From: Pseudotabrizicola sediminis
GTDB taxonomy: Bacteria; Pseudomonadota; Alphaproteobacteria; Rhodobacterales; Rhodobacteraceae
Reading direction: 5' to 3'
Assembly (NCBI RefSeq): GCF_004745575.1
Contig: NZ_RPEM01000003.1
Span: 310,001-374,000 of the forward strand
DNA length: 64,000 bases
Numbering within the stretch: position 1 is the stretch's first letter; every line of letters begins with the position of its first letter. Below the pieces are notes generated by a model. That model made no database searches. It had not been told where the DNA came from and saw only the letters and a program-made list of their open reading frames with translations. Made by a program: the position numbers and the translations under genes. Below are positions 8,234 through 17,368 of this stretch, piece by piece.

Positions 8234-9643
8234 TTGGTCCTGTCCACCCTGACCGACGGCATCAGCCGCAGCCTTGACGGCGTTGCGCGGTCTGTCACCG
8301 ACATCTTCGAACCAACCCTTCGGCTGGGCGTCACCGGTCTGTCGGGGGCGGGCAAGACCGTGTTCATCACGGCACTGGTGGCCAATCTGCTGGACCGGGG
8401 GCGAATGCCGCAACTGGTGGCGCAGGGTCAGGGCCGGATTGAAACGGTGCTGTTGCAGCCGCAGCCCGACCTGACCCTTCCGCGCTTTGACTATGAAACC
8501 CACCTGACCGCGCTGATGGGCAGCGATCCGCGCTGGCCGAACTCCACCCGGGCCGTGTCGGAACTGCGGCTGTCGTTCCGGTTGCGGCCGTCGGGCTTTC
8601 TCGGGCTGACCGGCAACACCCGACTGCATCTGGACATCGTGGATTACCCCGGCGAATGGCTGCTGGACCTGTCCTTGCTGGACAAGGACTATGCCCGCTG
8701 GTCCGACGAAACCTTGGCGCGCATCACCAAACGGCCAGAGGCGGCGGATTTCATGGCGCAGGCCCGCGCCGAGGACGGGTCACTGCCGCTGGAGGAATCG
8801 CACGCGCAATCCCTTGCCGCCACCTTCACCGCCTATCTGCACGCCGCGCGCGGTCAGGGCTGGTCTGACCTCACGCCAGGGCGGTTCCTGCTGCCGGGCG
8901 ATCTGGCAGGCTCGCCGGTGCTGACCTTTGCCCCCTTGCCCCTGCCCGCCTCCACCCCGCGCGGCAGCCTCTGGCGCGAGATGGAGCGGCGTTTTGATGC
9001 CTATAAGTCGAGGGTGGTAAAACCGTTCTTCCGCGACCATTTCTCGCGCATCGACCGGCAGGTGGTGCTCATGGATGTGCTGGGGGCCATCCATGCCGGG
9101 CCGCGCGCGGTCGAAGACCTGCGCCGCACCATGGCCGAGGTGCTGACCGCCTTTCGCCCCGGCGCCAATGGCTGGCTGACCCGGATTCTGGGCGGCAAGC
9201 GGGTGGAAAAGATCCTGTTCGCCGCCACCAAGGCCGACCACCTGCACCACCACCAGCACCCCGCCCTGACCGCAATCACCGAAGCGCTGCTGGCCGACGC
9301 CCGCCGACGCGCCGATTTCTCGGGCGCGCGCACCATGGCGCTGTCGCTGGCATCGTTGCGGGCGACGGTCGAAGACAGCGTACAGCGCGATGGGGGAACG
9401 CTCGACCTTGTGCGCGGGCGGTTGCTCAGCACCGGCAAACAGGCGGCGATGTATGCGGGCGATCTGCCCAGCGACCCCGCCCGCATCCTCGCCCCCGCCC
9501 GCGAAGGGGCGGAGCAGTGGCTGGACGCCGATTTCTCGCTGATGGGCTTTGCGCCGGCGCGCATGACCCTGCAACCGGGCATGGGGCCGCCACACATCCG
9601 GCTGGACCGCGCCGCCCAGTTCCTGATCGGAGACCGGCTGTGA
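8234..9643 (+). CDS. ycjX: YcjX-family GTPase-like P-loop protein
   Basis: Predicted P-loop NTPase of 469 residues. Walker A is GLSGAGKT at residues 35-42, and a DIVDYPGEWLLDL segment near residue 135 is the family hallmark. YcjX proteins occur beside YcjF/DUF697 membrane proteins and are linked to envelope or phage-shock stress; the exact reaction is not established. I chose TTG at 8234 because AAGGAAA lies about 8 bases upstream and no other start fits the conserved N-terminus. Its TGA overlaps the next gene's GTG by 3 bases. Confidence 0.85.
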   Translation: MVLSTLTDGISRSLDGVARSVTDIFEPTLRLGVTGLSGAGKTVFITALVANLLDRGRMPQLVAQGQGRIETVLLQPQPDLTLPRFDYETHLTALMGSDPRWPNSTRAVSELRLSFRLRPSGFLGLTGNTRLHLDIVDYPGEWLLDLSLLDKDYARWSDETLARITKRPEAADFMAQARAEDGSLPLEESHAQSLAATFTAYLHAARGQGWSDLTPGRFLLPGDLAGSPVLTFAPLPLPASTPRGSLWREMERRFDAYKSRVVKPFFRDHFSRIDRQVVLMDVLGAIHAGPRAVEDLRRTMAEVLTAFRPGANGWLTRILGGKRVEKILFAATKADHLHHHQHPALTAITEALLADARRRADFSGARTMALSLASLRATVEDSVQRDGGTLDLVRGRLLSTGKQAAMYAGDLPSDPARILAPAREGAEQWLDADFSLMGFAPARMTLQPGMGPPHIRLDRAAQFLIGDRL

Positions 9644-10638
9644 CCGACCTGCCCCCGCCCCCCCACCGCAAGCCGCTGATCCTAGAGCTGGAGGATGAGC
9701 TTGATCCCTCCACCGCCGCCCCGGTGCCCGATGACCTGCCGACAGGGCAGGCCATGCAGCTTGCTGCCCGCATCCGCGCGCCGCGCTCGAAATTGGCGCG
9801 CTTTGCGCTTTGGGCCTTCACCGCGTTCTTTACCTTTGCGCTGTCGGTCGCGGCCTATGATTTCGTGACCGGCCTTTTTGCCCGCAATCCGCTGCTGGGC
9901 TGGGTCGCCGGAGTGCTGTTGATCGGCGCATTGCTCGCGGCGGCCCTGCTCGCGGGCCGGGAATGGTCGGCCTACATGCGGCTGATGCGGCTGGATCATC
10001 TGCGCCGCGACGCCGCCACCGCCCGCCAGACCGCCGACCTGACATCCGCTCGCCGCACCGTGGCCGCGCTCGTCCGCCTTTATGCCGCCCGCCCCGACAC
10101 CGCCTGGGGCCGCGCGCGGTTCGCCGAGCGCGAGGCCGAGGTGATGGACGCCGACGCCCTGCTGTCACTGGCCGAGGCCGAACTGATGCCCCCGCTTGAC
10201 GCCCGCGCGCGAGCGGAAGTCGAGGCGGCAGCGCGACAAGTGGCGATGGTCACGGCCCTTGTGCCACTGGCGCTGGCCGATGTGGCCACGGCACTGGTCG
10301 CCAACCTGCGGATGATCCGCCGCATCGCCGAAATCTACGGCGGCAGATCGGGCGCGCTGGGGTCGTGGGGCCTGTTGCGCCGGGTGTTCGCGTCACTGCT
10401 GGCGGCAGGCGCGCTGGCGCTGACCGACGACCTGATCGGCTCGGTCGCGGGGGGCGGGGTGCTGTCAAAACTCTCGCGTCGCTTTGGCGAAGGCGTGGTC
10501 AACGGCGCGCTGACCGCCCGCGTGGGCCTGGCCGCCATCGACCTGTGCCGCCCGATGCCCTTTGTCGCGGTGGAACGCCCCTCCACTTCCGGCACCGTCA
10601 GCCGCGCTCTGGCCGGACTACTCCCGCGCAAGACCTGA
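9640..10638 (+). CDS. DUF697/YcjF-type membrane protein
   Basis: Partner of YcjX, 332 residues. A Pro-rich cytoplasmic N-terminus is followed by two close hydrophobic spans (about residues 60-110), a charged middle and a C-terminal DUF697 domain with further hydrophobic stretches (TALVPLALADVATALVANL). The GTG at 9640 overlaps the ycjX stop (GTGA) and has CGGAG about 9 bases upstream; in-frame codons before it lie inside ycjX and were rejected. The pair probably forms a membrane-associated NTPase unit, inferred from the conserved pairing. Confidence 0.82.
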   Translation: MTDLPPPPHRKPLILELEDELDPSTAAPVPDDLPTGQAMQLAARIRAPRSKLARFALWAFTAFFTFALSVAAYDFVTGLFARNPLLGWVAGVLLIGALLAAALLAGREWSAYMRLMRLDHLRRDAATARQTADLTSARRTVAALVRLYAARPDTAWGRARFAEREAEVMDADALLSLAEAELMPPLDARARAEVEAAARQVAMVTALVPLALADVATALVANLRMIRRIAEIYGGRSGALGSWGLLRRVFASLLAAGALALTDDLIGSVAGGGVLSKLSRRFGEGVVNGALTARVGLAAIDLCRPMPFVAVERPSTSGTVSRALAGLLPRKT

Positions 10639-10694
10639 GGCCGCGCGCCTGGCACCAAGGGGGTCATGCCTCCGGCAGGAGCCGCACCCCCGCC

Positions 10695-11492
10695 TTACCG
10701 CTCCGACCGCGCCCGCAGCCGGGCTTCGATCCGGCGCAGGATCAGGCTCAGCCCGATGGTCATGGTCAGGTAGATCAGCGCCGCCACGTTATAGGTCTCG
10801 AAATAGCGGAAATTGCCCGCCGCCGTGACCTTGGCCAGCTGCGCCACATCCGTCACCCCCAGCACCGACACCAAGGAGCTGTCCTTGACCATCGCCACGA
10901 AATCATTGCCCAAAGGCGGCAGGATCATGCGAAACGCCTGTGGCATCACGATATGGCGGAACCGTTGCCAGCCCGACAGGCCAAGCGCCTGCGCAGCCTC
11001 GATCTGACCCACCGGCACAGCCTGCAATCCGGCGCGGAAGATCTCGGCCAGAAAGGCGGAATAGGCCAGCATCAAGGCCAGCACCGCCCGCGCGATCAGC
11101 GGAAAATCCCGCGTGCGCCAAGGCTCCAGCCCCAACGGCTCGATCACCGCATTGACCGCCACCACCAGCATCGGGGCCAGAACGAAGGCGACATAGAGCA
11201 GCAGCACGATGATCGGCACGCCCCGCATGACCTCGATGTACAGCCGCGCCGCCTGCCGCAGCACGATGTGCCGCGACAGCCCCATCACCGCCAGCCCCAG
11301 CCCGATGGCGCAGGCCCCCAGATACGCCACAACCGCCACCACCACCGTAACCGTGATGCCGCGCGCCAGCGTGTTCAGCACCGCGCCGTAAACCGGGCTT
11401 GTCAGCACCTGCCAGAACAGCACGGCGCCGGTGATCCCAAGGATTACCAGCCACCACGGAAAATCCTTGTCAGGCTTGGTCTGCGGGGTCAT
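10695..11492 (-). CDS. Amino-acid-type ABC transporter permease
   Basis: Polar amino acid uptake permease (HisM/GlnP family), 265 residues with about five to six hydrophobic spans. The family motifs LYIEVMRGVPIIVLLLYVAF and the EAA loop EAAQALGLSGWQRFRHIVMPQ are clear. The ATG at 11492 starts MTPQTKPDKDFPWW; the ribosome site is weak, and translation may be coupled to the binding-protein gene 26 bp upstream. The gene runs into the convergent DUF697 gene, so no ATPase follows. The ATPase must come from elsewhere in the genome. Confidence 0.92.
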   Translation of the reverse strand: MTPQTKPDKDFPWWLVILGITGAVLFWQVLTSPVYGAVLNTLARGITVTVVVAVVAYLGACAIGLGLAVMGLSRHIVLRQAARLYIEVMRGVPIIVLLLYVAFVLAPMLVVAVNAVIEPLGLEPWRTRDFPLIARAVLALMLAYSAFLAEIFRAGLQAVPVGQIEAAQALGLSGWQRFRHIVMPQAFRMILPPLGNDFVAMVKDSSLVSVLGVTDVAQLAKVTAAGNFRYFETYNVAALIYLTMTIGLSLILRRIEARLRARSER

Positions 11493-11518
11493 CGCGGGTT
11501 GGCCCCGACGTGGGTGGC

Positions 11519-12301
11519 TTACTGGCCCATCTTGTACTCGAGGAACCACTTGGTGTTCAACGCCTCCAGCGTGCCATCGGCCCGCAGCGCCGCGATGCCG
11601 GCGTTGATCGGTGCCACAAGGTCCGATCCCTTGGGAAAGATGAAGCCGAATTCTTCCGTCCCCAGCTTGTCGCCCACGATCTTCAGCCCGCCTGCGCTGG
11701 CCTCCACATAGCCGGCCCCCGCCGTGCCATCGGTCAGCACCAGATCGACATCGCCGGCCCGCAAGGCCTCCACCGTGGCCCCGAAGGTTTCGAACAGCTT
11801 GACGCGCGGGTTGGCCTCGTTGCCATCCAGCACCTCATAGACGCCGACATAAAACGGCGTTGTGCCCGGTTGGGCGGCCATCAGCAGATCGTCATCCGCC
11901 GCGAAGCCTGCCGCATCGCTGAACCGGGTTTCGTCGCCGCGCACCAGCATCACCATCTCGCTGGTCATGTAGCTGTCGGAAAAGTCGACCGCCGCCTTGC
12001 GGTCGTCGCGGATGGTGATACCGGTCATGCCAAGGTCGAACTGGCCTTCCGAAACCGCCGGGATCATCGCATCCCAGCTGATGTTTTCATAGATGACCGT
12101 GAAGTTCAGCCGGTCCGCCAGTGCCGTGATTGCATCGTATTCCCAGCCGATCGCAGCACCCGAGGCATCCAGAAACTGCAACGGCGGATAAGCGTTTTCG
12201 GTCACCACCACCACCTCGCGCCCGCCCAGATCAGGCAGCGCCTGCGCCAAGGCGGCAGTGGTCGACAGGGCAAGGGCAAGCGTGGCAAGGGTCAGCTTCA
12301 T
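11519..12301 (-). CDS. Amino-acid-type ABC transporter substrate-binding protein
   Basis: Periplasmic receptor of 260 residues (SBP family 3, type II fold). Signal peptide [19 protein letters not shown] is cleaved near residue 19-21. The mature protein shows [23 protein letters not shown] and [17 protein letters not shown], the core of this family. The ATG at 12301 follows GGGAG. A long open frame upstream is not coding. It is first in a two-gene operon behind a good promoter. The ligand is probably a polar amino acid or related compound; the side-chain specificity cannot be read. Confidence 0.93.
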   Translation of the reverse strand: MKLTLATLALALSTTAALAQALPDLGGREVVVVTENAYPPLQFLDASGAAIGWEYDAITALADRLNFTVIYENISWDAMIPAVSEGQFDLGMTGITIRDDRKAAVDFSDSYMTSEMVMLVRGDETRFSDAAGFAADDDLLMAAQPGTTPFYVGVYEVLDGNEANPRVKLFETFGATVEALRAGDVDLVLTDGTAGAGYVEASAGGLKIVGDKLGTEEFGFIFPKGSDLVAPINAGIAALRADGTLEALNTKWFLEYKMGQ

Positions 12302-12353
12302 TGGGTCAGGCTCCCGGTTGATAGGCCCCGTTCGGGGATGCGTTATGGCGTAA

Positions 12354-12382
12354 ATTATGGGGTGCAGTGTAGGCGGGGGCAA
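12354..12382 (-). promoter_or_regulatory. Promoter of the amino-acid ABC genes
   Basis: On the minus strand TTGCCC (12382-12377) and CATAAT (12359-12354) are separated by exactly 17 bp, with the -10 about 52 bp before the binding-protein ATG. This is one of the better sigma-70-like promoters in the window. Confidence 0.55.
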
Positions 12383-12456
12383 GGGCGGTATGGGCCGCAG
12401 CGGGTGATGATCCGGCGTGCAGACTGCCTGCCTCCGCGATCTGCCCGCCATTCCCG

Positions 12457-12487
12457 CAAAACCCGGGCTATCCGTCGCGCCCGGGTT
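12457..12487 (-). terminator. Intrinsic terminator overlapping the end of the VOC gene
   Basis: AACCCGGGC (12460-12468) and its complement (12479-12487) form a 9-bp stem with a 10-base loop. Read on the minus strand it is followed by TTTTGC. The TAG stop of the VOC gene lies at the end of the loop and start of the second arm, so the coding sequence ends inside its own terminator. Confidence 0.65.
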
Positions 12488-12884
12488 CATTCGGATTGCA
12501 GGAAAACAGGGCGACCTTGTTGCCCTGCGGATCACGAAGATAGGCCACATAAAACTGCGGGCCGTAAGACGTACGGAACCCGGGCTGACCTTCATCCACA
12601 TCGCCTGCGGCGAGGGCTGCAGCGTGCAAGTCACGGACCTGCTGCTGACTGCCCGCCTGAAAGGCCACCATCGTGCCGTTGCCGACTGAGGCCGGCTGTC
12701 CGTTGAAGGGTGATTTGACGTAAAAATCCGGACAAGCGGCAGGCTGACCGTCTGGCCTTGGCAGGGTGTAGCTCAGGTCGCCATGGTCCTCTTCCAGCCG
12801 GTATCCGAGCGCGGGCAGGAAGGCCGAATAGAACCGTTTCGCGCGCGAAACATCATCAGCACCAATGGTGACATAGGCAATCAT
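12468..12884 (-). CDS. VOC superfamily (glyoxalase/dioxygenase-fold) protein
   Basis: A 138-residue single-module protein with the paired beta-alpha-beta-beta-beta layout of the vicinal oxygen chelate fold: [19 protein letters not shown] at the start and [16 protein letters not shown] at the end. The first-strand His usually used for metal binding is not present (ITIGA-type start), so it may be a binding protein or use other ligands. Reaction unknown. The start ATG has only a weak ribosome site. It stands alone between convergently and divergently placed genes. Confidence 0.78.
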   Translation of the reverse strand: MIAYVTIGADDVSRAKRFYSAFLPALGYRLEEDHGDLSYTLPRPDGQPAACPDFYVKSPFNGQPASVGNGTMVAFQAGSQQQVRDLHAAALAAGDVDEGQPGFRTSYGPQFYVAYLRDPQGNKVALFSCNPNEPGRDG

Positions 12885-12949
12885 TCTGTAACGTCCGCTT
12901 CAAAAATGTTTTCGTTCAACCGGGCGCTTTCTGCCACGTTGACCCTTTC

Positions 12950-13975
12950 CTACGCCCCGCCACACGCAACACAGCCCGCGCGGCGCTTTACGCCGATCAC
13001 CCGCGTTTCGGCATAGAGCGCGTCATGGATCACCAGCCGCCCGCGCAAGCCGGTCCCTGCGCTCGTCAGGTGCTTGATTGCTTCCATCGCCATCATCGCG
13101 CCGATCACGCCGGGCAAGGGAGCTGCCACCCCTGCCTCGGCGCAGCTGGGCACCAGCCCCTGCGCAGGCCGAACCGGGAAGACGCATTCGAAACACGGCC
13201 CGCCGTGGGCCGGATCATACAGGCTGATCTGCCCCTCCCATTGGGTGATCGCCGCCGCAATCAGGGGTTTGCCTGCCGCCGCACAAACCCGGTTCACCAG
13301 ATAGCGGGTGTCGAAATTGTCGGTGCCGTCCAGCACCAGATCGTAATCCGCCACAAGCTCTGCCGCCAAAGCCTTATCCAGCCGCCGGTGATAGGGCCGC
13401 ACCTCGATGAACGGGTTCAGCGCCTTCATCGCGATCTCGGCCGAAAACACCTTCGGCATACCGATCCGCGCATCAGCATGGATTATCTGGCGTTGCAGGT
13501 TCGACCCTTCGACCGTGTCGCCATCGATCACCCCGATCACCCCCACCCCGCTGCCCGCAAGGTACAGAAGCGCGCCCGATCCAAGCCCCCCCGCCCCCAC
13601 CACCAGCACGCGTGCGTTCTTGAGGCTTTTCTGCCCCGGTCCGCCGATCTCGCGCAGCATGATGTGGCGTGCGTAGCGGTCCAGCTCCACCGGCGAAAAC
13701 GCCCCGGACTTTGCCACCTCCGCCACTGTCACCCGCCCGCGCACCCGCCCCAACATCTTGCGGTACGCCAGCACCAGCGCCGCCAGCACGCCCAGCACGA
13801 ACCAGCCGCGAAACTCTCCCCCGACAAATGCCCCCAGTTGCGGTGGCATGTAAGGCGCATGGGCCAGCAGCAACACCAAGAGCCAGCCCCAGGCCATCAG
13901 CCAGACCCAGCGCGCGGGCCAGCCCAGCCAGCGCCCCGCGCCAAACACAGCGATAAAGCCAAGAATGCCGATCAT
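12950..13975 (-). CDS. Membrane-anchored E1-like protein (HesA/MoeB/ThiF family)
   Basis: 341 residues. Residues 1-75 hold two or three hydrophobic spans; a MoeB/ThiF adenylyltransferase domain follows, beginning FSPVELDRYARHIMLREIGG. The nucleotide loop GAGGLGSGA, the NLQRQ arginine region and DGTDNFDTR (metal-binding Asp) are intact. Two CxxC pairs, CFEC and CVAC, would hold a structural zinc. E1-like enzymes adenylate the C-terminal Gly-Gly of small sulfur carriers (MoaD, ThiS) for molybdopterin or thiamine synthesis. No carrier gene is nearby. ATG 13975 lies 4 bp past the dut stop. The membrane anchor is unusual. Confidence 0.85.
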   Translation of the reverse strand: MIGILGFIAVFGAGRWLGWPARWVWLMAWGWLLVLLLAHAPYMPPQLGAFVGGEFRGWFVLGVLAALVLAYRKMLGRVRGRVTVAEVAKSGAFSPVELDRYARHIMLREIGGPGQKSLKNARVLVVGAGGLGSGALLYLAGSGVGVIGVIDGDTVEGSNLQRQIIHADARIGMPKVFSAEIAMKALNPFIEVRPYHRRLDKALAAELVADYDLVLDGTDNFDTRYLVNRVCAAAGKPLIAAAITQWEGQISLYDPAHGGPCFECVFPVRPAQGLVPSCAEAGVAAPLPGVIGAMMAMEAIKHLTSAGTGLRGRLVIHDALYAETRVIGVKRRAGCVACGGA

Positions 13976-13979
13976 GACA

Positions 13980-14447
13980 TCATGACCGCCCGGTGGAGCC
14001 GAACCCGCCCGCCCCGCGTTCAGTGTCGCCCAGCGCCTCCACCACCGCAAACACCGCCTGCACCACCGGGGCCACGATCATCTGCGCCACGCGGTCGCCG
14101 TGCTGCACGGTATAGGGCTGATCCGACAGGTTGATCAAAGCCACCCCCAAGGGCCCGCGATAATCGCTGTCGATGGTGCCGGGCGTGTTGGGCAGCGTGA
14201 TCCCCGATTTGGTCGACAGCCCCGAGCGAGGCCGGATCTGCATCTCATACCCCTTCGGAATCTCGACCCTGAGTCCCGTCGGGCAGATTGCCCGCTGCAT
14301 CGGGGCAAGCGTGAACCCTGCCACCCGCATCTCGGGTGGCAGATTGGCGCGGATATCGGCCCCCGCAGCACCCGGCGTTTCATAGGCGGGCAGCGGCAGA
14401 TCGCGGTCGGCCCAGTCCTCGAACACGATCTTCACCACCGGGATCAT
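13980..14447 (-). CDS. dut: dUTP diphosphatase
   Basis: Hydrolyses dUTP to dUMP and pyrophosphate, keeping uracil out of DNA and feeding dTMP synthesis. 155 residues, the normal size for the trimeric enzyme. Motifs are visible in order: AGADIRA (1), IRPRSGLSTKSGI (2), GTIDSDYRGPLGV (3), GDRVAQMIV (4) and the C-terminal arm GAGGFGSTG (5). The ATG overlaps the coaBC stop by 4 bases (ATGA). The coaBC-dut order is common in proteobacteria. Confidence 0.97.
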   Translation of the reverse strand: MIPVVKIVFEDWADRDLPLPAYETPGAAGADIRANLPPEMRVAGFTLAPMQRAICPTGLRVEIPKGYEMQIRPRSGLSTKSGITLPNTPGTIDSDYRGPLGVALINLSDQPYTVQHGDRVAQMIVAPVVQAVFAVVEALGDTERGAGGFGSTGRS

Positions 14448-15637
14448 TGCAACGCCTCCGCAATCTTTTCCGCCAACTTCCGCGCCACAGCCGCCTTGGC
14501 CATGCGCGGCCAGACCTCGGCACCGGCGTCAGAAATCACTGTAACCGCATTTTCCACCCCGCCCATGATGCCGGTCGCAGGAGAAACATCATTCGCCACA
14601 ATCCAGTCACAGCCCTTGCGCAGCCGCTTGGTTGTTGCATGCTCCACCACCCGCTCGGTCTCGGCGGCAAAACCGATGACCAGACGTGGGCGCATAGCCC
14701 CCTGCGACACTGTGGCCAGAATGTCGGCATTCTCTGCAAATTCCAGCCTCGGGGTTTGCCCCGCGCCGTCTTTCTTCATCTTCTGCGCGCCCGCATTGGC
14801 CACCCGCCAGTCCGCCACTGCCGCCGCCATCACCGCCGCATCGGCGGGCAGGGCCGCCTGAACCGCAGTCTGCATCTGTGCCGCCGTCTCTACCCGCACC
14901 ACCTCCACACCGCCCGGCGCGGGCACCGTTGCAGGCCCTGTCACAAACGTCACCCGTGCCCCCAGATCGCGCAGCGCCGCCGCTATCGCCGTGCCCTGCG
15001 CGCCGGAACTGCGGTTGGCGATGTACCGCACCGGATCAATCGGCTCATGCGTCGGCCCGGAAGTCACAAGCACATGCCGCCCCGCCAGTGGCCCAGCCCC
15101 CAGGGCCGCCCCGATAGCCGCCAAAATCTCCACCGGTTCCGCCATCCGGCCCGACCCGTATTCGCCACAAGCCATCTCGCCTTCGTTCGGGCCGACCATC
15201 AGCACCCCGTCACCGCGCAACGCCGCAAGATTGCGCTGCGTCGCCGGGTGCTCCCACATGCGCACATTCATGGCCGGGGCCACCAGTACCCGCTTGTCGG
15301 TCGCCAGCAGCAGAGTCGAGGCCAGATCATCAGCCCGACCCGTCGCCATCTTGGCCATCAGATCCGCAGTTCCCGGTGCCACCACCAGCAGATCCGCTGC
15401 ACGGGAAAGCTGGATATGCCCCATCTCTGCCTCATCGGTCAGATCGAACAGCTCTTGATACACCTTATGCCCGCTCAGCGCCGATACACTCAGCAGGGTC
15501 ACGAACTCCGTCCCCGCCCGGGTCAGAACCGGCACCACAGACGCGCCGGCCCTTTGCAAAAGTCGGATCAGTTCCAGCGACTTATAGGCCGCAATCCCGC
15601 CGCCAATGATCAGTAGCACCCGTTTCCCGGCCAGCAT
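14444..15637 (-). CDS. coaBC: Bifunctional phosphopantothenoylcysteine decarboxylase/phosphopantothenate-cysteine ligase
   Basis: Two steps of coenzyme A synthesis in one 397-residue flavoprotein. The N-terminal CoaC half shows GGGIAAYKSLEL, the active-site His in EMGHIQLS, the substrate clamp APAMNVRMW and the ACGEYGSGRM lid. The C-terminal CoaB half shows SGPTHEPIDPVRYIANRSSG and the KMKK lysine motif. The ATG at 15637 has AAGGGG upstream. It is the first gene of coaBC-dut-moeB-like, each joined by very short spacing or overlap. Confidence 0.97.
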   Translation of the reverse strand: MLAGKRVLLIIGGGIAAYKSLELIRLLQRAGASVVPVLTRAGTEFVTLLSVSALSGHKVYQELFDLTDEAEMGHIQLSRAADLLVVAPGTADLMAKMATGRADDLASTLLLATDKRVLVAPAMNVRMWEHPATQRNLAALRGDGVLMVGPNEGEMACGEYGSGRMAEPVEILAAIGAALGAGPLAGRHVLVTSGPTHEPIDPVRYIANRSSGAQGTAIAAALRDLGARVTFVTGPATVPAPGGVEVVRVETAAQMQTAVQAALPADAAVMAAAVADWRVANAGAQKMKKDGAGQTPRLEFAENADILATVSQGAMRPRLVIGFAAETERVVEHATTKRLRKGCDWIVANDVSPATGIMGGVENAVTVISDAGAEVWPRMAKAAVARKLAEKIAEALQ

Positions 15638-15698
15638 GATGCGCCCCTTGTTGTCGCGCGAAGGTTAGGGCGCAAAGCCCGCCAAAGGCAACACCCCG

Positions 15699-16493
15699 TC
15701 AGCGAAACGCCGCACAGGGGTCGTCCCGCTCCACCGGCTCGGTCACCACCCACAGATCAAACGGCGCGTCCGCTGGGGCCGCCCCCTCCATCTGCCCGAC
15801 CGACAGCACACTTACCCCGGGCGCGGCCTGCGCCAGTACCGCAGGCAGACCCCAGTCCTTGCGGGCATGGCCCGACCCCGTGATCACTGCCACCGGCGGC
15901 CCAACCTCTTCCAGCGCCCGCAAAACCGCCCGCGCCAGGTAGGCGTCGCGCAGCCGCTGGGCCTGCACCATGCCGGGCAGCAGGTCGGCGGGCATCGCAT
16001 TGCAATGCGCCGCCATCTGCTCGGCCTCGCGCGCGGACTGTTCCGCATCAGGCAAGACGCGCGCCAACCCCGGCCCGCCCGGCATCACCGCCAGCGCCCC
16101 TTCGCTCACCGACCGCCGCGCCAGTGCGCGCGGCACCTCGGCCCCGTAATGCTGGGCATCACGCGCCGCGACAAAAATTGGATAATACATCGAAAAATCT
16201 GGCCAGCCGCTGTCGGCCCAGCCCAGCAGACGGGCCACGGCCGCAGAGTCGCCCCGATCATCCGGCACGCGCGTCGCCGCCTCTGCCGAAAGTTGTTCCC
16301 ACACCACCGCTCGCGGGGTCAGAGAAAACACCGCCCTAGCCTGATTGATATGGTGCTCGGCGTTGTCATGCACCTCGCCCAGCACCACCACGTCAGCGCG
16401 CGCAACAGCGTCCAGCACGTCGGCCTCGATCTCTGCCGCCACGGCAAGGCCCGCGGCACCGATCAGGCCCAGCGTCAAAAAAAGTCTATTCAT
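15699..16493 (-). CDS. ChaN/DUF399-family protein (putative haem- or iron-handling)
   Basis: 264 residues with an N-terminal signal sequence (MNRLFLTLGLIGAAGLAVAA) and no lipobox Cys, so probably periplasmic. The family's first strand is visible as VVVLGEVHDNAEHH, and the closing part contains VITGSGHARKDWGLP. ChaN of Campylobacter binds haem and is linked to iron uptake; the general role is unsettled. Its ATG overlaps the rpoH stop (ATGA), so it is translated with the sigma factor. This suggests a stress-related task, an inference from position. Confidence 0.82.
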   Translation of the reverse strand: MNRLFLTLGLIGAAGLAVAAEIEADVLDAVARADVVVLGEVHDNAEHHINQARAVFSLTPRAVVWEQLSAEAATRVPDDRGDSAAVARLLGWADSGWPDFSMYYPIFVAARDAQHYGAEVPRALARRSVSEGALAVMPGGPGLARVLPDAEQSAREAEQMAAHCNAMPADLLPGMVQAQRLRDAYLARAVLRALEEVGPPVAVITGSGHARKDWGLPAVLAQAAPGVSVLSVGQMEGAAPADAPFDLWVVTEPVERDDPCAAFR

Positions 16494-17368
16494 AGAAGAA
16501 AATGATGTACTTCCCGCGACTGGCTTTCAAGGTTCCGCCGCATCTTGGCAAAGGCCGCCGCCTCCAGCTGCCGCACCCGCTCTTTGCTCAGCCCAAGCTC
16601 TTCGCCCAAGGATTCCAGTGTGCGTGGCTCCTCACGCAGCTTGCGCTCGGCCACGATGAACCGCTCACGGGGTTTCAGCGCCTGCATCGCCGTCACCAGC
16701 CATTCGCGCAGGCGTTCAGAATCATGCGAGAGTTCCACCTGTTCCGCCGCACCTGCAGAGTCGTCTTCCAGCGCGTCAATCCATTCGCGCCCGTCCTCAT
16801 CGCTCGACTGCGTAGCATTGAGCGAGAAGTCAGACCCCGAAAGACGTCCCTCCATCATCTCGACATCTGCCAGTGGGACGCCAACTTCGGTCGCCACCAT
16901 CTGCCGCAGTTGAAACTGGTCCAGCGTCTCACCGCGCTGTGCCGCCTCGCGCTCCAGCTTGGCCTGCACCCGGCGCAGATTGAAAAACAAAGCCTTCTGG
17001 CTGCTGGTCGACCCGGTGCGCACCATTGACCAGTTGCGCATTACATAGTCCTGAATGCTGGCCTTGATCCACCACACCGCATAGGTCGAGAATCGCACAC
17101 CGCGATCGGGGTCAAACTTGTCCGCCGCCTTCATGAGGCCGAGTGACGCTTCCTGAATCAGATCGGGCATCGGCGCACCGTAGCGACGGAACTTCGCCGC
17201 CATCGAAATCGCCAGCCGCATATAGGCGGTGATCAAGCGGTGCAGCGCCCGCTCATCCCTCTGGTCACGCCAGGCGTAGGCCAGTTTCAGCTCGGTTTCG
17301 GCATCCAGCAATTCTGCCCGCATCGCTTGGCGGGACATGGTTTGGTCGTTATATCCGTCCAGTGCCAT
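16490..17368 (-). CDS. rpoH: RNA polymerase sigma factor RpoH, RpoHII type
   Basis: Sigma-32-family factor of 292 residues. Region 2 is intact (LITAYMRLAISMAAKFRRYG, then FSTYAVWWIKASIQDYVMRNW), the RpoH box QKALFFNLRR is present, and region 4 ends with LGLSKERVRQLEAAAFAKM. The N-terminus MALDGYNDQ resembles what I recall of RpoHII of Rhodobacter, which serves the singlet-oxygen and peroxide response, rather than the heat-shock RpoHI. The ATG at 17368 has GGGAGAGACGG upstream; in-frame codons further up lack a site. It is coupled to the ChaN-like gene. No unmistakable RpoE-type promoter was found upstream. Confidence 0.93.
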   Translation of the reverse strand: MALDGYNDQTMSRQAMRAELLDAETELKLAYAWRDQRDERALHRLITAYMRLAISMAAKFRRYGAPMPDLIQEASLGLMKAADKFDPDRGVRFSTYAVWWIKASIQDYVMRNWSMVRTGSTSSQKALFFNLRRVQAKLEREAAQRGETLDQFQLRQMVATEVGVPLADVEMMEGRLSGSDFSLNATQSSDEDGREWIDALEDDSAGAAEQVELSHDSERLREWLVTAMQALKPRERFIVAERKLREEPRTLESLGEELGLSKERVRQLEAAAFAKMRRNLESQSREVHHFLL

